Shown: piece by piece, positions 27,773 through 36,439 of the stretch
Position numbering within the stretch: position 1 is the stretch's first letter
Layout of the letters: the number at the start of each line of letters is the position of its first letter
DNA from: Asaia sp037151935
Lineage (GTDB): Bacteria; Pseudomonadota; Alphaproteobacteria; Acetobacterales; Acetobacteraceae
Direction: 5' to 3'
Length of the DNA stretch: 64,000 nt
Assembly (NCBI RefSeq): GCF_051628905.1
Contig: NZ_CP157575.1
Span: 2,108,001 to 2,172,000, forward strand
Position numbers and translations under genes: made by a program
Notes under the pieces: generated by a model
Databases searched by the model: none
Told to the model about the DNA's origin: nothing
Seen by the model: only the letters and a program-made list of their open reading frames with translations

Positions 27773-28210
27773 ATGTCCAGAACGATACGCGCCCTGGCGC
27801 TCTGCGCCGCCATGATGCCCCTTGCTGCCCAGGCGGCAACGGTTGAGGTCAAGATGCTGTCTCACGCCGCCAATGGCGGCAGAGGCTTCGACCCGGCTAT
27901 CGTGCATATCCATCCGGGTGACACAGTCCATTTCGTGGCCAGTGATCCGGGGCACAACGCCCAGTCCATTACCGGCATGATCCCTGACGGTGCGACGCCT
28001 TTCGCAGGTCAGATGGGGCACGATGTGAGCGTCACTTTTTCGAAGCCGGGCCTCTATGGCTATAAATGCCTGCCGCATTATTTTCTCGGCATGGTTGGGC
28101 TCGTCGTGGTCGACAAGCCTGTGAACGAAGCCGAGGCGAAATCAGTCTCGCAGCCGGGCGCTGCCAGAATGCGCTTCGATCAGCTTTTCGCCCAGCTCGA
28201 TCATTCCTGA
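27773..28210 (+). CDS. Pseudoazurin-type cupredoxin
   Basis: A 145-residue periplasmic blue-copper electron carrier. The signal peptide ends near residue 21 (AAQA). The type 1 copper ligands are H61 (PGHNAQ), C99, H102 and M107 in CLPHYFLGM, exactly the pseudoazurin spacing. A C-terminal helical tail follows VVVDKP, as in pseudoazurins. It lies between katG (60-base gap) and a cytochrome b561 gene (12-base gap), so it may shuttle electrons from the membrane cytochrome to KatG. Pseudoazurins are known donors to nitrite reductases and peroxidases; the KatG partnership is inferred. Confidence 0.93.
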   Translation: MSRTIRALALCAAMMPLAAQAATVEVKMLSHAANGGRGFDPAIVHIHPGDTVHFVASDPGHNAQSITGMIPDGATPFAGQMGHDVSVTFSKPGLYGYKCLPHYFLGMVGLVVVDKPVNEAEAKSVSQPGAARMRFDQLFAQLDHS

Positions 28211-28222
28211 AGGCCGGGAGCC

Positions 28223-28807
28223 ATGATCCAGCCCGATATGAGCGCTGTCGCGCCGCGTTATACGCGGATGGCCAGCCTGCTGCATTGGCTGATCGCGGCT
28301 CTGATCCTGACCCAGATCGGCCTCGGTCTGGTGATGGATCACGCGACCCTCGACGATATGGTCGCGTTCTCCCTGTTCCAGACCCATCGTGCGCTGGGTA
28401 TCGTGGCGCTCGTTCTCATTGCCTTTCGTCTTTTCTGGCGCCTGGGCCACAAGCCACCCGTCCTGCCGGCTTCGGTGGCCCCCATGGTCAGAAAACTCGC
28501 GGCATCGACCCATTTCCTGCTGTATGTCGGGCAGATGGTGTCGCCGCTGAGCGGCTGGGCTCTGGCCTCGGCCTCGAGCCTGGCGCTGCCTCTGAGCCTT
28601 TTCGGCCTGTTCGACTGGCCGCTTCTTCCCTTTCCTGCGGATGGTCGTTTTGAAGCGCCGCTCCGTGAGGTGCATCACTGGGCAGGATGGATGTTGGCGG
28701 CTCTCATAGCCGGTCATATCGCAGCGGCTCTCTGGCACGGCCTGATCAGAAAGGATGGTGTTTTCACCCAGATTCTGCCCCGCTTCAGCTGGAGTAAACG
28801 CCCCTAA
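28223..28807 (+). CDS. Cytochrome b561 (CybB family)
   Basis: A 194-residue inner-membrane di-haem cytochrome with four predicted membrane helices (about 18-38, 52-72, 95-115, 150-170). Candidate haem ligands are H21 (LLHWL), H55 (FQTHRALG), H151 or H152 (VHHWAG) and H165 (AGHIA), matching the E. coli CybB pattern. The family oxidises quinols and passes electrons to periplasmic carriers or superoxide. It is the third gene of the katG operon, 12 bases behind the cupredoxin gene. Confidence 0.92.
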   Translation: MIQPDMSAVAPRYTRMASLLHWLIAALILTQIGLGLVMDHATLDDMVAFSLFQTHRALGIVALVLIAFRLFWRLGHKPPVLPASVAPMVRKLAASTHFLLYVGQMVSPLSGWALASASSLALPLSLFGLFDWPLLPFPADGRFEAPLREVHHWAGWMLAALIAGHIAAALWHGLIRKDGVFTQILPRFSWSKRP

Positions 28808-28856
28808 AAAAGAGGGGGAGAGAAATGGGAAAGACGTCAGAATTGCCAAGAAGAAA

Positions 28857-28916
28857 ACCACACGGAAACGAGATAAAAATGATCGTTTTATGTATTCGAA
28901 CAAGTTGTTGTGTGGT
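28857..28916 (+). promoter_or_regulatory. Possible structured leader before the fourth receptor
   Basis: An outer inverted repeat ACCACAC (28857-28863)/GTGTGGT (28910-28916) encloses a smaller one, AAACG (28866-28870)/CGTTT (28884-28888). The stretch is AT-rich and lies within the promoter region of the downstream receptor, so it could be an operator pair or an RNA fold. Confidence 0.25.
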
Positions 28917-29006
28917 GAAATATGAAGTTTTTATAAACGGGTATTATAGAGTAAAATAGTTTCGTAAGTGATCGCGCCTTATCAAGATCAAGAAGCATGG
29001 TGCGCG

Positions 29007-31382
29007 ATGCGAAGACATATTCTGCTTTGTGGTTGTCTCCTGACGCAGGTTTACTGCACGGCTCAGGCGGCAGAGCTGCCTATGCAATCTTCTTCCCCCA
29101 AAACGCCGCGCATCGGAGAGAAGCGACAGCCAACCCATCGAGCGCTCCCTTTGGCGACGCCCAAGGCTAAAACGCGCGCCAAAGCGGTGGAAGAAAACGT
29201 GACAGTCTCGGCCCGGCATCATGGGGCGGGTGGCGGCATGATGATCGCTCATACCACTCCCAAAACCATCAGCACGCTGACGGCGGACTTCATTTCCAAG
29301 CAATCGCCCATGTCCACCCCGACAGGGCTTATTGCCAATCTGCCGGGGGTGGTCGCCTCGAGTCAGGGCCCGCTGACGGCCTCGTTCGAATCCTTCCATA
29401 TCCGCGGCCTTGACCGCACCGAAATCGGCGTGACGCTCGAAGGCATTCCAGCCGCCAATCCGTTTACCTATAGCGTCTATACGCCCTCGATGGTCGATCC
29501 CGAGAATATGGGATCGATCTCTGTCATGCAGGGGTCATCAGATATGAACGCGCCGGTCTATAATGCCGTGGGCGCCCAGCTTTCCATGACGATGCGGCGC
29601 CCGGAAACGCATCAAAATCTTTTCGTTCAGGCTTCGGGCGGCACGCATAGCCTGAACAAGGAATTTCTGCGCTACGACACGGGTGAGATCGGTCATACCG
29701 GTGTTTACGGTTTCGTTTCGGGCTCCTATTCGAGCGGCAATCTCTGGCGCGGCCCCGGTTCGGTCAGCCGTTGGCATGTCGATGCCGCACTGACCAAGAA
29801 CTGGAACGCCAGCAGCGATTCAGAGGCGATTTTCGGCTACACAAAATCGGATCAGACTTCATGGCTCTATCCGACGCTCGGTCAGTGGAATCAGTATGGC
29901 GTGGGCTATAATGCCAATAAAGACCCGTCCTCGCCCGGATTTTACGAAATCAACAAGCGCAATACCGGGACGGTTTACGGGGCGCTGAAAAACCATTTCG
30001 AGTTCGATCGCGGACTTTCTCTCGACGCCACGGCGTATGGGGTGGAGTTCAACGGACCGTATTTCTGGGGGGCGACTGTGCCCGTCTCGAATGGCTATGT
30101 CGGGACGCAGCGTTACGATCATCTCGATGGCTATGCCCCGTCTTCAGCCAGCATCAAGACGGTCGTGCATCAGCCGTGGTTCACGCTGTCTTCTGGCCTC
30201 ACTCTGGTGGGTAGCTGGAAGAAATCTTTCAACACGCTCAGTCTGTCCTATTGGTATTCCTATGCAAATCAGTCTTCGAACCAGCGCTATTATCCGATCA
30301 ATCAGGCCGGCCAATGGACACGCTCGACCGGCTATCTCACGGCCAACGGGCTGGCGATCAATGAAGACGCTGAAAATGCGATGCAGCAAGCCAGCACCCT
30401 GGCGATCCGGGACAAGGTCAGCCTGCTCCATGATCGTCTGATTCTCGAAGCGGCGCTCAAGACCGGTATGTTCAATCGGCAATACACGATGGATCTGCCC
30501 GGTGCCTCGCCCTATAAATCGGTAAAGAACGTGTTCGTCCCGGCGCCGCAGGTAACGATGAGCTATCGTTTCGCCCCGGCGCATCAGCTCTATATCAACG
30601 GCACGACAGGGTATCGTCTGCCGAGCAGTCTGAGTTCGCAGGTTGCCATGTACAGCCATTACACCGGACAGCCGACCACGCAGCCTTTGAACCCTTACGA
30701 ACCTGAATATATGATCGGTGAGGAAATCGGCTATCGCTATAGCGGGGCGATGATGGCGAATATCGCTTATTTTCATTATGATATGACCCATCATCAGATC
30801 ACGAGTTCGGTCTATCAGGCCGGTACCACGAACATGATTTCGCAGATCATCGACGCGGGTGGCCAGACGGCCGATGGCGTACAGATCGAGCTGGCGACCC
30901 ATCCCTGGCATCATCTGAGTGTTTATGCCTCAGGGCAGTATATGAGCTCGCGCATCGGCAACAACGTGTCCTATCAGGGCGATTATCTGCCGACTAAAGG
31001 CAAGCAGGAGCCGGGCGCACCCAAATTTCTGGCTACTGCCGGTCTGAGCTACGATGACGGGGCGAATTTTGGCACGTTCAACCTGCGTTATTCAGATGCG
31101 CAATATGCCACGCTCATGAACGATCAGGGCATTCCGGCCTATATGACCGCCGATGTCTCTCTCGGGCGCCGACTCCCCAAAATCGGGCATATTTCGCCCA
31201 GGCTGATGCTGAACCTGATCAATATCTCCGACCAGCATTATCTCTCGGGTGTCTATGGCTATACCGCTGCCGCCAGCGTACAACGCGGTGTTTATGGCGG
31301 CTCCCTGACCGGCGCCCAGCCGACTTACGATGTCGGCTCGGGCTTTGCTGCGGTGGTCAGTGTTTCAGGCAATTACGAATAA
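29007..31382 (+). CDS. TonB-dependent receptor
   Basis: A 791-residue receptor when started at ATG 29007, which opens a signal peptide (MRRHILLCGCLLTQVYCTAQA). A GTG at 28968 would add 13 hydrophilic residues; neither start has a strong ribosome-binding site. The plug has ENVTVSARH, ANLPGVVASSQGPLTASFESFHIRGLD and MGSISVMQGSSD, and the barrel ends AAVVSVSGNYE, with no aromatic final residue, which is unusual for this class. The plug lacks the common LVDGxR form. No Fur box is visible upstream. The ligand is unknown; it follows the katG operon but probably has its own promoter. Confidence 0.9.
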   Translation: MRRHILLCGCLLTQVYCTAQAAELPMQSSSPKTPRIGEKRQPTHRALPLATPKAKTRAKAVEENVTVSARHHGAGGGMMIAHTTPKTISTLTADFISKQSPMSTPTGLIANLPGVVASSQGPLTASFESFHIRGLDRTEIGVTLEGIPAANPFTYSVYTPSMVDPENMGSISVMQGSSDMNAPVYNAVGAQLSMTMRRPETHQNLFVQASGGTHSLNKEFLRYDTGEIGHTGVYGFVSGSYSSGNLWRGPGSVSRWHVDAALTKNWNASSDSEAIFGYTKSDQTSWLYPTLGQWNQYGVGYNANKDPSSPGFYEINKRNTGTVYGALKNHFEFDRGLSLDATAYGVEFNGPYFWGATVPVSNGYVGTQRYDHLDGYAPSSASIKTVVHQPWFTLSSGLTLVGSWKKSFNTLSLSYWYSYANQSSNQRYYPINQAGQWTRSTGYLTANGLAINEDAENAMQQASTLAIRDKVSLLHDRLILEAALKTGMFNRQYTMDLPGASPYKSVKNVFVPAPQVTMSYRFAPAHQLYINGTTGYRLPSSLSSQVAMYSHYTGQPTTQPLNPYEPEYMIGEEIGYRYSGAMMANIAYFHYDMTHHQITSSVYQAGTTNMISQIIDAGGQTADGVQIELATHPWHHLSVYASGQYMSSRIGNNVSYQGDYLPTKGKQEPGAPKFLATAGLSYDDGANFGTFNLRYSDAQYATLMNDQGIPAYMTADVSLGRRLPKIGHISPRLMLNLINISDQHYLSGVYGYTAAASVQRGVYGGSLTGAQPTYDVGSGFAAVVSVSGNYE

Positions 31383-31393
31383 TGACGAGCGTT

Positions 31394-31417
31394 AGAATGC
31401 AGCCTCAAGGGCATTCT
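31394..31417. terminator. Hairpin between convergent receptor and hydrolase genes
   Basis: A perfect 7-bp stem AGAATGC/GCATTCT with a 10-base loop occupies the 35-base gap between the two stop codons. A bidirectional transcript end is likely, though no T-run is present. Confidence 0.5.
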
Positions 31418-32797
31418 CTAGCGGGTGGTTTGTTTGACAATCCAGTCTGAGACGACTGCGAGAGCCAGCGGATCGATATCCTCATCGATCCGCGCGTATT
31501 CGGCGACGTCGCCCGTATCGGCTTGCTGGAATAGATGGTTCAGACTTGGTAGCTCCCGGATGGTCGCATGGCTGTTGCGGGCAAGCGCAGCTTTCAGGGC
31601 GGGCAGGGTCTGATCGGGAGGCACCTGCCGGTCTTTCTCACCGATAACAGCGAGAACCGGGCATGTGGTCTTGGCCAAGGCAGGCGCCGGATCGTATCGA
31701 TCGTAAAACCGCATCCATGGCGATGTCAGGACTTTCAGTTGCGGAGGCAGGGCGGGGCTATCCGGATGCTGGCGCGCCCAGAATGCTTGAGCCGCCTTGT
31801 CTGCCTCGGCCCGTGACTGATCAGGAGACAGCGTATCCATGAGGCCGTTATAGGCGGCATCAGAGGCGGCGATTGCCGCATCGGAATTGCCCTGCAGTCT
31901 TGCGGCATGGTCTTGCTGCGCCAGAATGATCTGTCGGCCCTTGGTTGCCGGCCCTGCCAGCAGGACGATAAACGCGACCTTCCTGTCCTGAGCCGCAATC
32001 ATCGGGGCGATAATGCCGCCTTCGCTATGGCCCATGAGCCCGATCCTGTGCGGATCGATATCCTTCCGGTGTCGCAGATAGGTCAGGCCCGCTTCAGTAT
32101 CGTAGGCGAAGTCCTGAGTGGTCGCGGTGCTGACCGGTCCGGTCGAGCCGCCTTTCTGACGGTCATCGACACGCAGCACGGCAACGCCGCGACGTGTGAG
32201 TGTGTCTGCCCAGACGAGAAAAGGCTTATGGCCGAAAATCGTTTCGTCCCGGTCCTGCAACCCTGAGCCGGTGATGAGCAACACGGCGGGAAATGGCCCT
32301 TTGCCTGCAGGCAGGGTAAGGGTGCCGGTCAGATGAGCCGGGCCTGCGGGATTATCGAACGCCACCTCTTCGCTCCGATAAGGGAAAGGCGGGTGCGGAA
32401 TCTGGGGGCGGCTCATTATCGGTGGAGGGGCCGGGGCCGATTGTGTCAGGGTAAGGGGTAGATGACTCGTCCCCTGATACCATGTCCCTTCGAGGCTGTT
32501 GTCGTGCTCATCAACCTGACCGACGTACCGGGCGCCGAGTGTTGGCAGGGTGAGCGTGAGGGCTTTGCCGTCGAGTGTCACGTCCTGAACGGCGAGCCCA
32601 AACGCGCCTTGCGTCGGGCTGTCCAGCGAGGCGCTCCAGCCCACCCCTTTTTCCTTCATATGTAGAACGAGCGGAAGCGTTGCGCCTTGCGGCAATGAGA
32701 GCGCGCCGCGCCAGTCGCCCGAGAGCGTGCGCCCGCAGGCCGGTGTCAGGGTCGAACAGGCGAGAAAAGCCAGACCGGCGTAACGACGAAAAATCAT
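31418..32797 (-). CDS. Exported alpha/beta hydrolase
   Basis: A 459-residue protein starting at ATG 32797, with a purine-rich site upstream; this start opens a signal peptide with a cysteine after FLA that may be an imperfect lipobox. Residues about 25-130 form a beta-rich N-terminal domain found in a family of secreted hydrolases, followed by an alpha/beta-hydrolase domain with the nucleophile S258 in GHSEGG, a likely acid in GEKDRQ, and the His in SLNHLFQ. It resembles dienelactone hydrolase or acyl-peptidase-like esterases. The substrate is unknown. Confidence 0.85.
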   Translation of the reverse strand: MIFRRYAGLAFLACSTLTPACGRTLSGDWRGALSLPQGATLPLVLHMKEKGVGWSASLDSPTQGAFGLAVQDVTLDGKALTLTLPTLGARYVGQVDEHDNSLEGTWYQGTSHLPLTLTQSAPAPPPIMSRPQIPHPPFPYRSEEVAFDNPAGPAHLTGTLTLPAGKGPFPAVLLITGSGLQDRDETIFGHKPFLVWADTLTRRGVAVLRVDDRQKGGSTGPVSTATTQDFAYDTEAGLTYLRHRKDIDPHRIGLMGHSEGGIIAPMIAAQDRKVAFIVLLAGPATKGRQIILAQQDHAARLQGNSDAAIAASDAAYNGLMDTLSPDQSRAEADKAAQAFWARQHPDSPALPPQLKVLTSPWMRFYDRYDPAPALAKTTCPVLAVIGEKDRQVPPDQTLPALKAALARNSHATIRELPSLNHLFQQADTGDVAEYARIDEDIDPLALAVVSDWIVKQTTR

Positions 32798-32862
32798 GAT
32801 CAAGCCCTTTTCGATCGATGCGCCGCCGACACCTCCCCAAGCCATGTCGCACGGCTTCGCAT

Positions 32863-32896
32863 AAAAAAGGCCCTTTTCCCGCAGGAAAAGGGCCTT
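32863..32896 (-). terminator. Intrinsic terminator of pgm
   Basis: A 13-bp perfect stem AAGGCCCTTTTCC/GGAAAAGGGCCTT with a 4-base loop, followed on the minus strand by a run of Ts (the A-run at 32863-32868 on the plus strand). It lies 7 bases past the pgm stop. Confidence 0.9.
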
Positions 32897-32902
32897 GCTG
32901 GC

Positions 32903-34549
32903 TCAGGCGTTGAAGAGCGCCGAAATGGCGGTCTGTGCGTCCTGCTGGATCTGTTTCAGATGAGCTTCGCTGACGAAGCTCTCGGCGTAGATTTTGTAGA
33001 CATCTTCCGTGCCCGAAGGGCGGGCGGCGAACCAGCCATTATCGGTCGTCACTTTCAGGCCGCCGATAGCGGCATCATTACCCGGCGCACGCGTCAACGT
33101 TGCCGTGACGGGATCGCCCGCCAGATGCGTCATCGAAAGTTTTTCGGGGGTGAGTTTTGAGAGAATGGCCTTCTGTTCCGGGTTCGCTGCCGCATCGATG
33201 CGTTGATAGAACGGCGCGCCGAGTTCGGCAGTGAGTGCATGGTAATGCTCTGCCGGTGTCTTGCCGGTGACAGCGGTTATTTCTGCGGCCAGAAGGCCGA
33301 GAATGAGACCGTCCTTGTCGGTAGACCAGACGCTGCCATCACGACGCAGGAAGGACGCTCCTGCGCTTTCCTCCCCACCGAAACCAAGGCTGCCGTCATA
33401 GAGGCCGTCGACGAACCATTTGAACCCGACCGGCACTTCCACCACATCGCGGCCGATCTTTTTGGCCACACGGTCGATTAAGGCCGAGCTGACCAGCGTC
33501 TTGCCGATCTTCGCACTGGCGGCCCAGTCCTTGCGCTGGGTGAAGAGATACCAGATGGCGACTGCCAGATAATGATTGGGGTTCATCAGCCCATCGGGGC
33601 GCGAGACGATGCCGTGGCGGTCGGCGTCCGTGTCCGTAGCGAAAGCGACGTCGAATTCGGAGCCCATGCCGATCAGCCGTGCCATGGCATAGGGTGAGGA
33701 GCAATCCATACGGATCTGCCCGTCCCAGTCTGCCGTCATGAAGCCGAAGGCCGGGTCGAGCTCATTGCTGACGATCTTGGCCTTGAGATCGTATTTCTTG
33801 ATGATGGCTGGCCAGTAATCGAGGGCTGCGCCACCGAGCGGATCGATGCCGATACGGATGGTGCTGTTGCGAATGGCGTCCATATCGATCACCGCACCCA
33901 GATCGTCGACATAAGGCGTGATGAAATCATGGCCGCGCACGCAATCGGCCTTGCGGGCCTCTTCATAAGGCAGGCGATGCACGTCTTTCATCCCGGCAGA
34001 GAGAAAGGCATTGGCCTGATCCTGGATCACTTTCGTGATGTCTGTATCGGCCGGGCCGCCATGGGGCGGGTTATATTTGAAGCCGCCATCTATCGGAGGA
34101 TTATGTGACGGGGTGATGACCACGCCATCGGCCAGGTTTTCGGTGCGACCTCTATTATACGTCAGAATGGCATGAGAGACGACCGGCGTGGGGGTGAAGC
34201 GGTCATGGCAATCAATGCGCACTTCCATCCCGTGTGCGGCAAAAACCTCGATGGCGGAGCGTTGCGCTGGCGCCGAAAGAGCATGAGAGTCGATGCCGAT
34301 GAAAAGCGGGCCAGTGATGTTCTTTTCCTTGCGATAGCGGCAGATGGCTTCGCTGATGGCAAGGATGTGATTTTCGTTGAAACTCGTATGTAGCGACGAT
34401 CCGCGATGGCCTGATGTGCCGAAGGACACACGCTGCGTCGCAATGGCAGGGTCTGGCTTGCGATTGTAATAGGCCGAGATCAGGGCTGGAATATCGGCAA
34501 GATCGGCTGCGGGCAGCGTCTTTCCGGCGAGGGGGCTGACAGTCGTCAT
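32903..34549 (-). CDS. pgm: Phosphoglucomutase (alpha-D-glucose phosphate-specific)
   Basis: A 548-residue enzyme that interconverts glucose 1-phosphate and glucose 6-phosphate, feeding UDP-glucose and exopolysaccharide (in acetic acid bacteria also cellulose) synthesis. The phosphoserine is S148 in TPSHNPP, the metal loop is DTDADRHGI, the sugar-binding loop is GGEESAGASFLRRDG, and the phosphate-binding loop near the C-terminus is RPSGTEDVYKIYAE. The FGTSGHRG motif at 43-50 identifies the bacterial alpha-PGM subfamily. It stands alone with its own terminator and is divergent from the gluconolactonase gene. Confidence 0.97.
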   Translation of the reverse strand: MTTVSPLAGKTLPAADLADIPALISAYYNRKPDPAIATQRVSFGTSGHRGSSLHTSFNENHILAISEAICRYRKEKNITGPLFIGIDSHALSAPAQRSAIEVFAAHGMEVRIDCHDRFTPTPVVSHAILTYNRGRTENLADGVVITPSHNPPIDGGFKYNPPHGGPADTDITKVIQDQANAFLSAGMKDVHRLPYEEARKADCVRGHDFITPYVDDLGAVIDMDAIRNSTIRIGIDPLGGAALDYWPAIIKKYDLKAKIVSNELDPAFGFMTADWDGQIRMDCSSPYAMARLIGMGSEFDVAFATDTDADRHGIVSRPDGLMNPNHYLAVAIWYLFTQRKDWAASAKIGKTLVSSALIDRVAKKIGRDVVEVPVGFKWFVDGLYDGSLGFGGEESAGASFLRRDGSVWSTDKDGLILGLLAAEITAVTGKTPAEHYHALTAELGAPFYQRIDAAANPEQKAILSKLTPEKLSMTHLAGDPVTATLTRAPGNDAAIGGLKVTTDNGWFAARPSGTEDVYKIYAESFVSEAHLKQIQQDAQTAISALFNA

Positions 34550-34659
34550 GAAATCGGATCCTTGATCGTGCGGACAAACCTTATGGCGTCAGGTGAAACC
34601 GCCTGAAGGCTTGAAGTCAATGTGGCGTGTCCGGTTGCCTTCTCTTTTGAGGCGTCTCC

Positions 34660-34677
34660 GATGGGTAAAAACCCATC
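34660..34677. promoter_or_regulatory. Short perfect hairpin in the pgm/gluconolactonase divergent region
   Basis: A 7-bp perfect inverted repeat GATGGGT/ACCCATC with an AAAA loop, directly next to the CRP-like site. It could be an operator or a small RNA structure. Confidence 0.3.
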
Positions 34678-34678
34678 A

Positions 34679-34694
34679 TGTGACATTCGTCACG
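34679..34694. promoter_or_regulatory. CRP/FNR-like palindrome
   Basis: TGTGA-N6-TCACG matches the CRP consensus TGTGA-N6-TCACA except for the last base. It lies about 105 bases before the gluconolactonase start and about 130 before pgm, a reasonable place for a CRP-family activator. Both genes concern glucose metabolism. Confidence 0.45.
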
Positions 34695-34799
34695 AATGGT
34701 TGATAATAACTTGATACAAAACCGTTTTGGTCTGGATGGCGCAGCATGGCGTTATGCTCGGTGGCGCATGCCAATGACATAGTCACACAGGACGATATG

Positions 34800-35987
34800 A
34801 TGGACCTGAAAATGCCCCTCGCCCGCAGAGGGTTTCTGACCACGGCACTTGGGGGAATGGCCTGTGCCGCCATCCCGGCACGCGCAGCCTCCGAAGCCAC
34901 GGCCAGCCCGCCGAGCGTCATCAGCCAGCCCGTCCGTCAATGGGGTAGCGCCGCGGGACCCGCCTATTTTCCCGATCCCGACGTGCTCGCGCTCGATCCG
35001 TCCTTCAACGCCCTGACCTATTTCGCGGCGCCCATCAAACGCATCTGGGACAAGGGTATCTGGAGCGAAGGCCCGGCCTGGAGCAGTGAAGGCCGCTATC
35101 TCGTGTTCAGCGATGTCGTGCAGTCCAAGGCGCTGCGCTATATCTGGGAAACGGGTGAAGTCACCGAGTTTCGTCCGGACAGCTACTCGGCCAATGGCAA
35201 TTGCTTCGATTATCAGGGCCGTCTGATCACCTGTGAGGATTTCTTTCGTCGCGTCGTCCGGTTCGAACATGATGGCAGCGTCACGGTTCTGGCCGATAAA
35301 TTCGAAGGCAAGGGGCTCAATTCACCCAATGACGTGGTGATTCACCCGGATGGCAGCATCTGGTTCACCGATCCTGGCTATGGCACGAATATCACCGAGG
35401 GCCATGCCGACGAGCCGGGGGGGGCGACGAATCCCGACGGCAAGATCAAATGGAAGATCGGCCGCGAGCTGATCGGCGAGATCGGTGGCACGAAGCGTCA
35501 GCAGGACCATGTGTTTCGCCTTGCCCCTGACGGTACGCTCAAGGCGGTTCTGGCAGAAAAGGAGATCACCTGCCCGAACGGTCTCGTTTTCTCGCCCGAT
35601 TTCAAGAAACTTTATATCGCTTCTACCCCGGCGGGACCAGGCCAGAAAAAGGGGGGCGATCAGGCTATCCATGTCTATGACGTGCAAGGGGACAGCCTGA
35701 CAAACGGGCGCGTCTTTGCCGATATGCGGTTTCACGGAGCGCAGATGAATCCCGACGGATTCCGTGCCGATGTGTTCGGCAATCTGTGGTGCGGTGTGAC
35801 GGGGCCGCTGGGCTTGTGCGGGGTGTTCGTTTTCAATCCGCTCGGTGTGCTGATCGGTCGCATCCGTTTACCGCAGGGCTGCTCGAATCTGACCTTCGCC
35901 GGTCCCAAGCGCGACCATATCGTCATGTGTGCCGGTAGCGCGTTGTTCATGCTTCAGGTCGGCGTGCAGGGCGCTGCACCGTCCTGA
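34800..35987 (+). CDS. SMP-30/gluconolactonase family protein, Tat-exported
   Basis: A 395-residue protein starting at ATG 34800, seven bases after AGGA (the ATG three bases earlier is also possible). The N-terminus is a twin-arginine signal (LARRGFLTTALGG ... ending ARA), so the folded enzyme goes to the periplasm. The beta-propeller family motifs are present: WSEGPAWSSEGRYLVFSDV, LNSPNDVVIHPDGSIWFTDPGYG, CPNGLVFSPD and DGFRADVFGNLWCG, including metal-ligand Glu, Asn and Asp positions. In acetic acid bacteria periplasmic glucose oxidation yields glucono-delta-lactone, which this enzyme probably hydrolyses; other lactones cannot be excluded. Confidence 0.88.
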   Translation: MDLKMPLARRGFLTTALGGMACAAIPARAASEATASPPSVISQPVRQWGSAAGPAYFPDPDVLALDPSFNALTYFAAPIKRIWDKGIWSEGPAWSSEGRYLVFSDVVQSKALRYIWETGEVTEFRPDSYSANGNCFDYQGRLITCEDFFRRVVRFEHDGSVTVLADKFEGKGLNSPNDVVIHPDGSIWFTDPGYGTNITEGHADEPGGATNPDGKIKWKIGRELIGEIGGTKRQQDHVFRLAPDGTLKAVLAEKEITCPNGLVFSPDFKKLYIASTPAGPGQKKGGDQAIHVYDVQGDSLTNGRVFADMRFHGAQMNPDGFRADVFGNLWCGVTGPLGLCGVFVFNPLGVLIGRIRLPQGCSNLTFAGPKRDHIVMCAGSALFMLQVGVQGAAPS

Positions 35988-36439
35988 CAAGGATTTCGAA
36001 TAAAAAAGACTTCGACAATCTGCACGCGGGATTATTCTTCCGCGTGCAACTTCCCGGATCGGTCATGCGACCTTAATGGGGCGGTACAGGCGATGTGCTG
36101 GGGAAAAATGCCGCCCTTTTCTGCCGCTCAGCGCAGGGCCAGATTGTCCCCTGTTTCATCTGGATGTCCGGGACGGTCAGAGGCGTTTGCTTTCACTCGG
36201 ATGCGTGTGGGTGGGTCACTCTTGTTTCGCCCCCTGGGCGGCCTCGCAAGCGTCACGCAAACCCGGCGAGCGAAGTCACAGGCCAGAATCGATCTTCACG
36301 CCGGATCAAGGAACGGGTCGGGTATATCGCCGTTGGGAAAGATCGGCTGTGACGGCCCGACCGGGCCTGCCATATTCGTGCCCCTATCCCGTGTTTGCAG
36401 GGGGCGACGTGTCTCCTCAAGGCTGCTACATCTTTCATC
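35988..36439 (+). other. 452-base region without a supported gene
   Basis: Apart from the hairpin at 36021-36048, I see no coding sequence with a convincing start, ribosome-binding site or recognisable product. Open frames here are short, low in family resemblance and run into mrcA in wrong frames. In many alphaproteobacteria an amidase gene precedes mrcA; it is absent here. The region should contain the mrcA promoter. Confidence 0.5.
36021..36048. terminator. Hairpin downstream of gluconolactonase
   Basis: A perfect 9-bp stem TGCACGCGG/CCGCGTGCA with a 10-base AT-rich loop, 34 bases past the stop. There is no T-run after it, so it is a candidate but not a classical intrinsic terminator. Confidence 0.5.

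Noticed and set aside
26882..28078. A 398-codon minus-strand frame across the end of katG and the pseudoazurin gene
   Set aside because: It is antisense to two well-supported genes and has no family resemblance.
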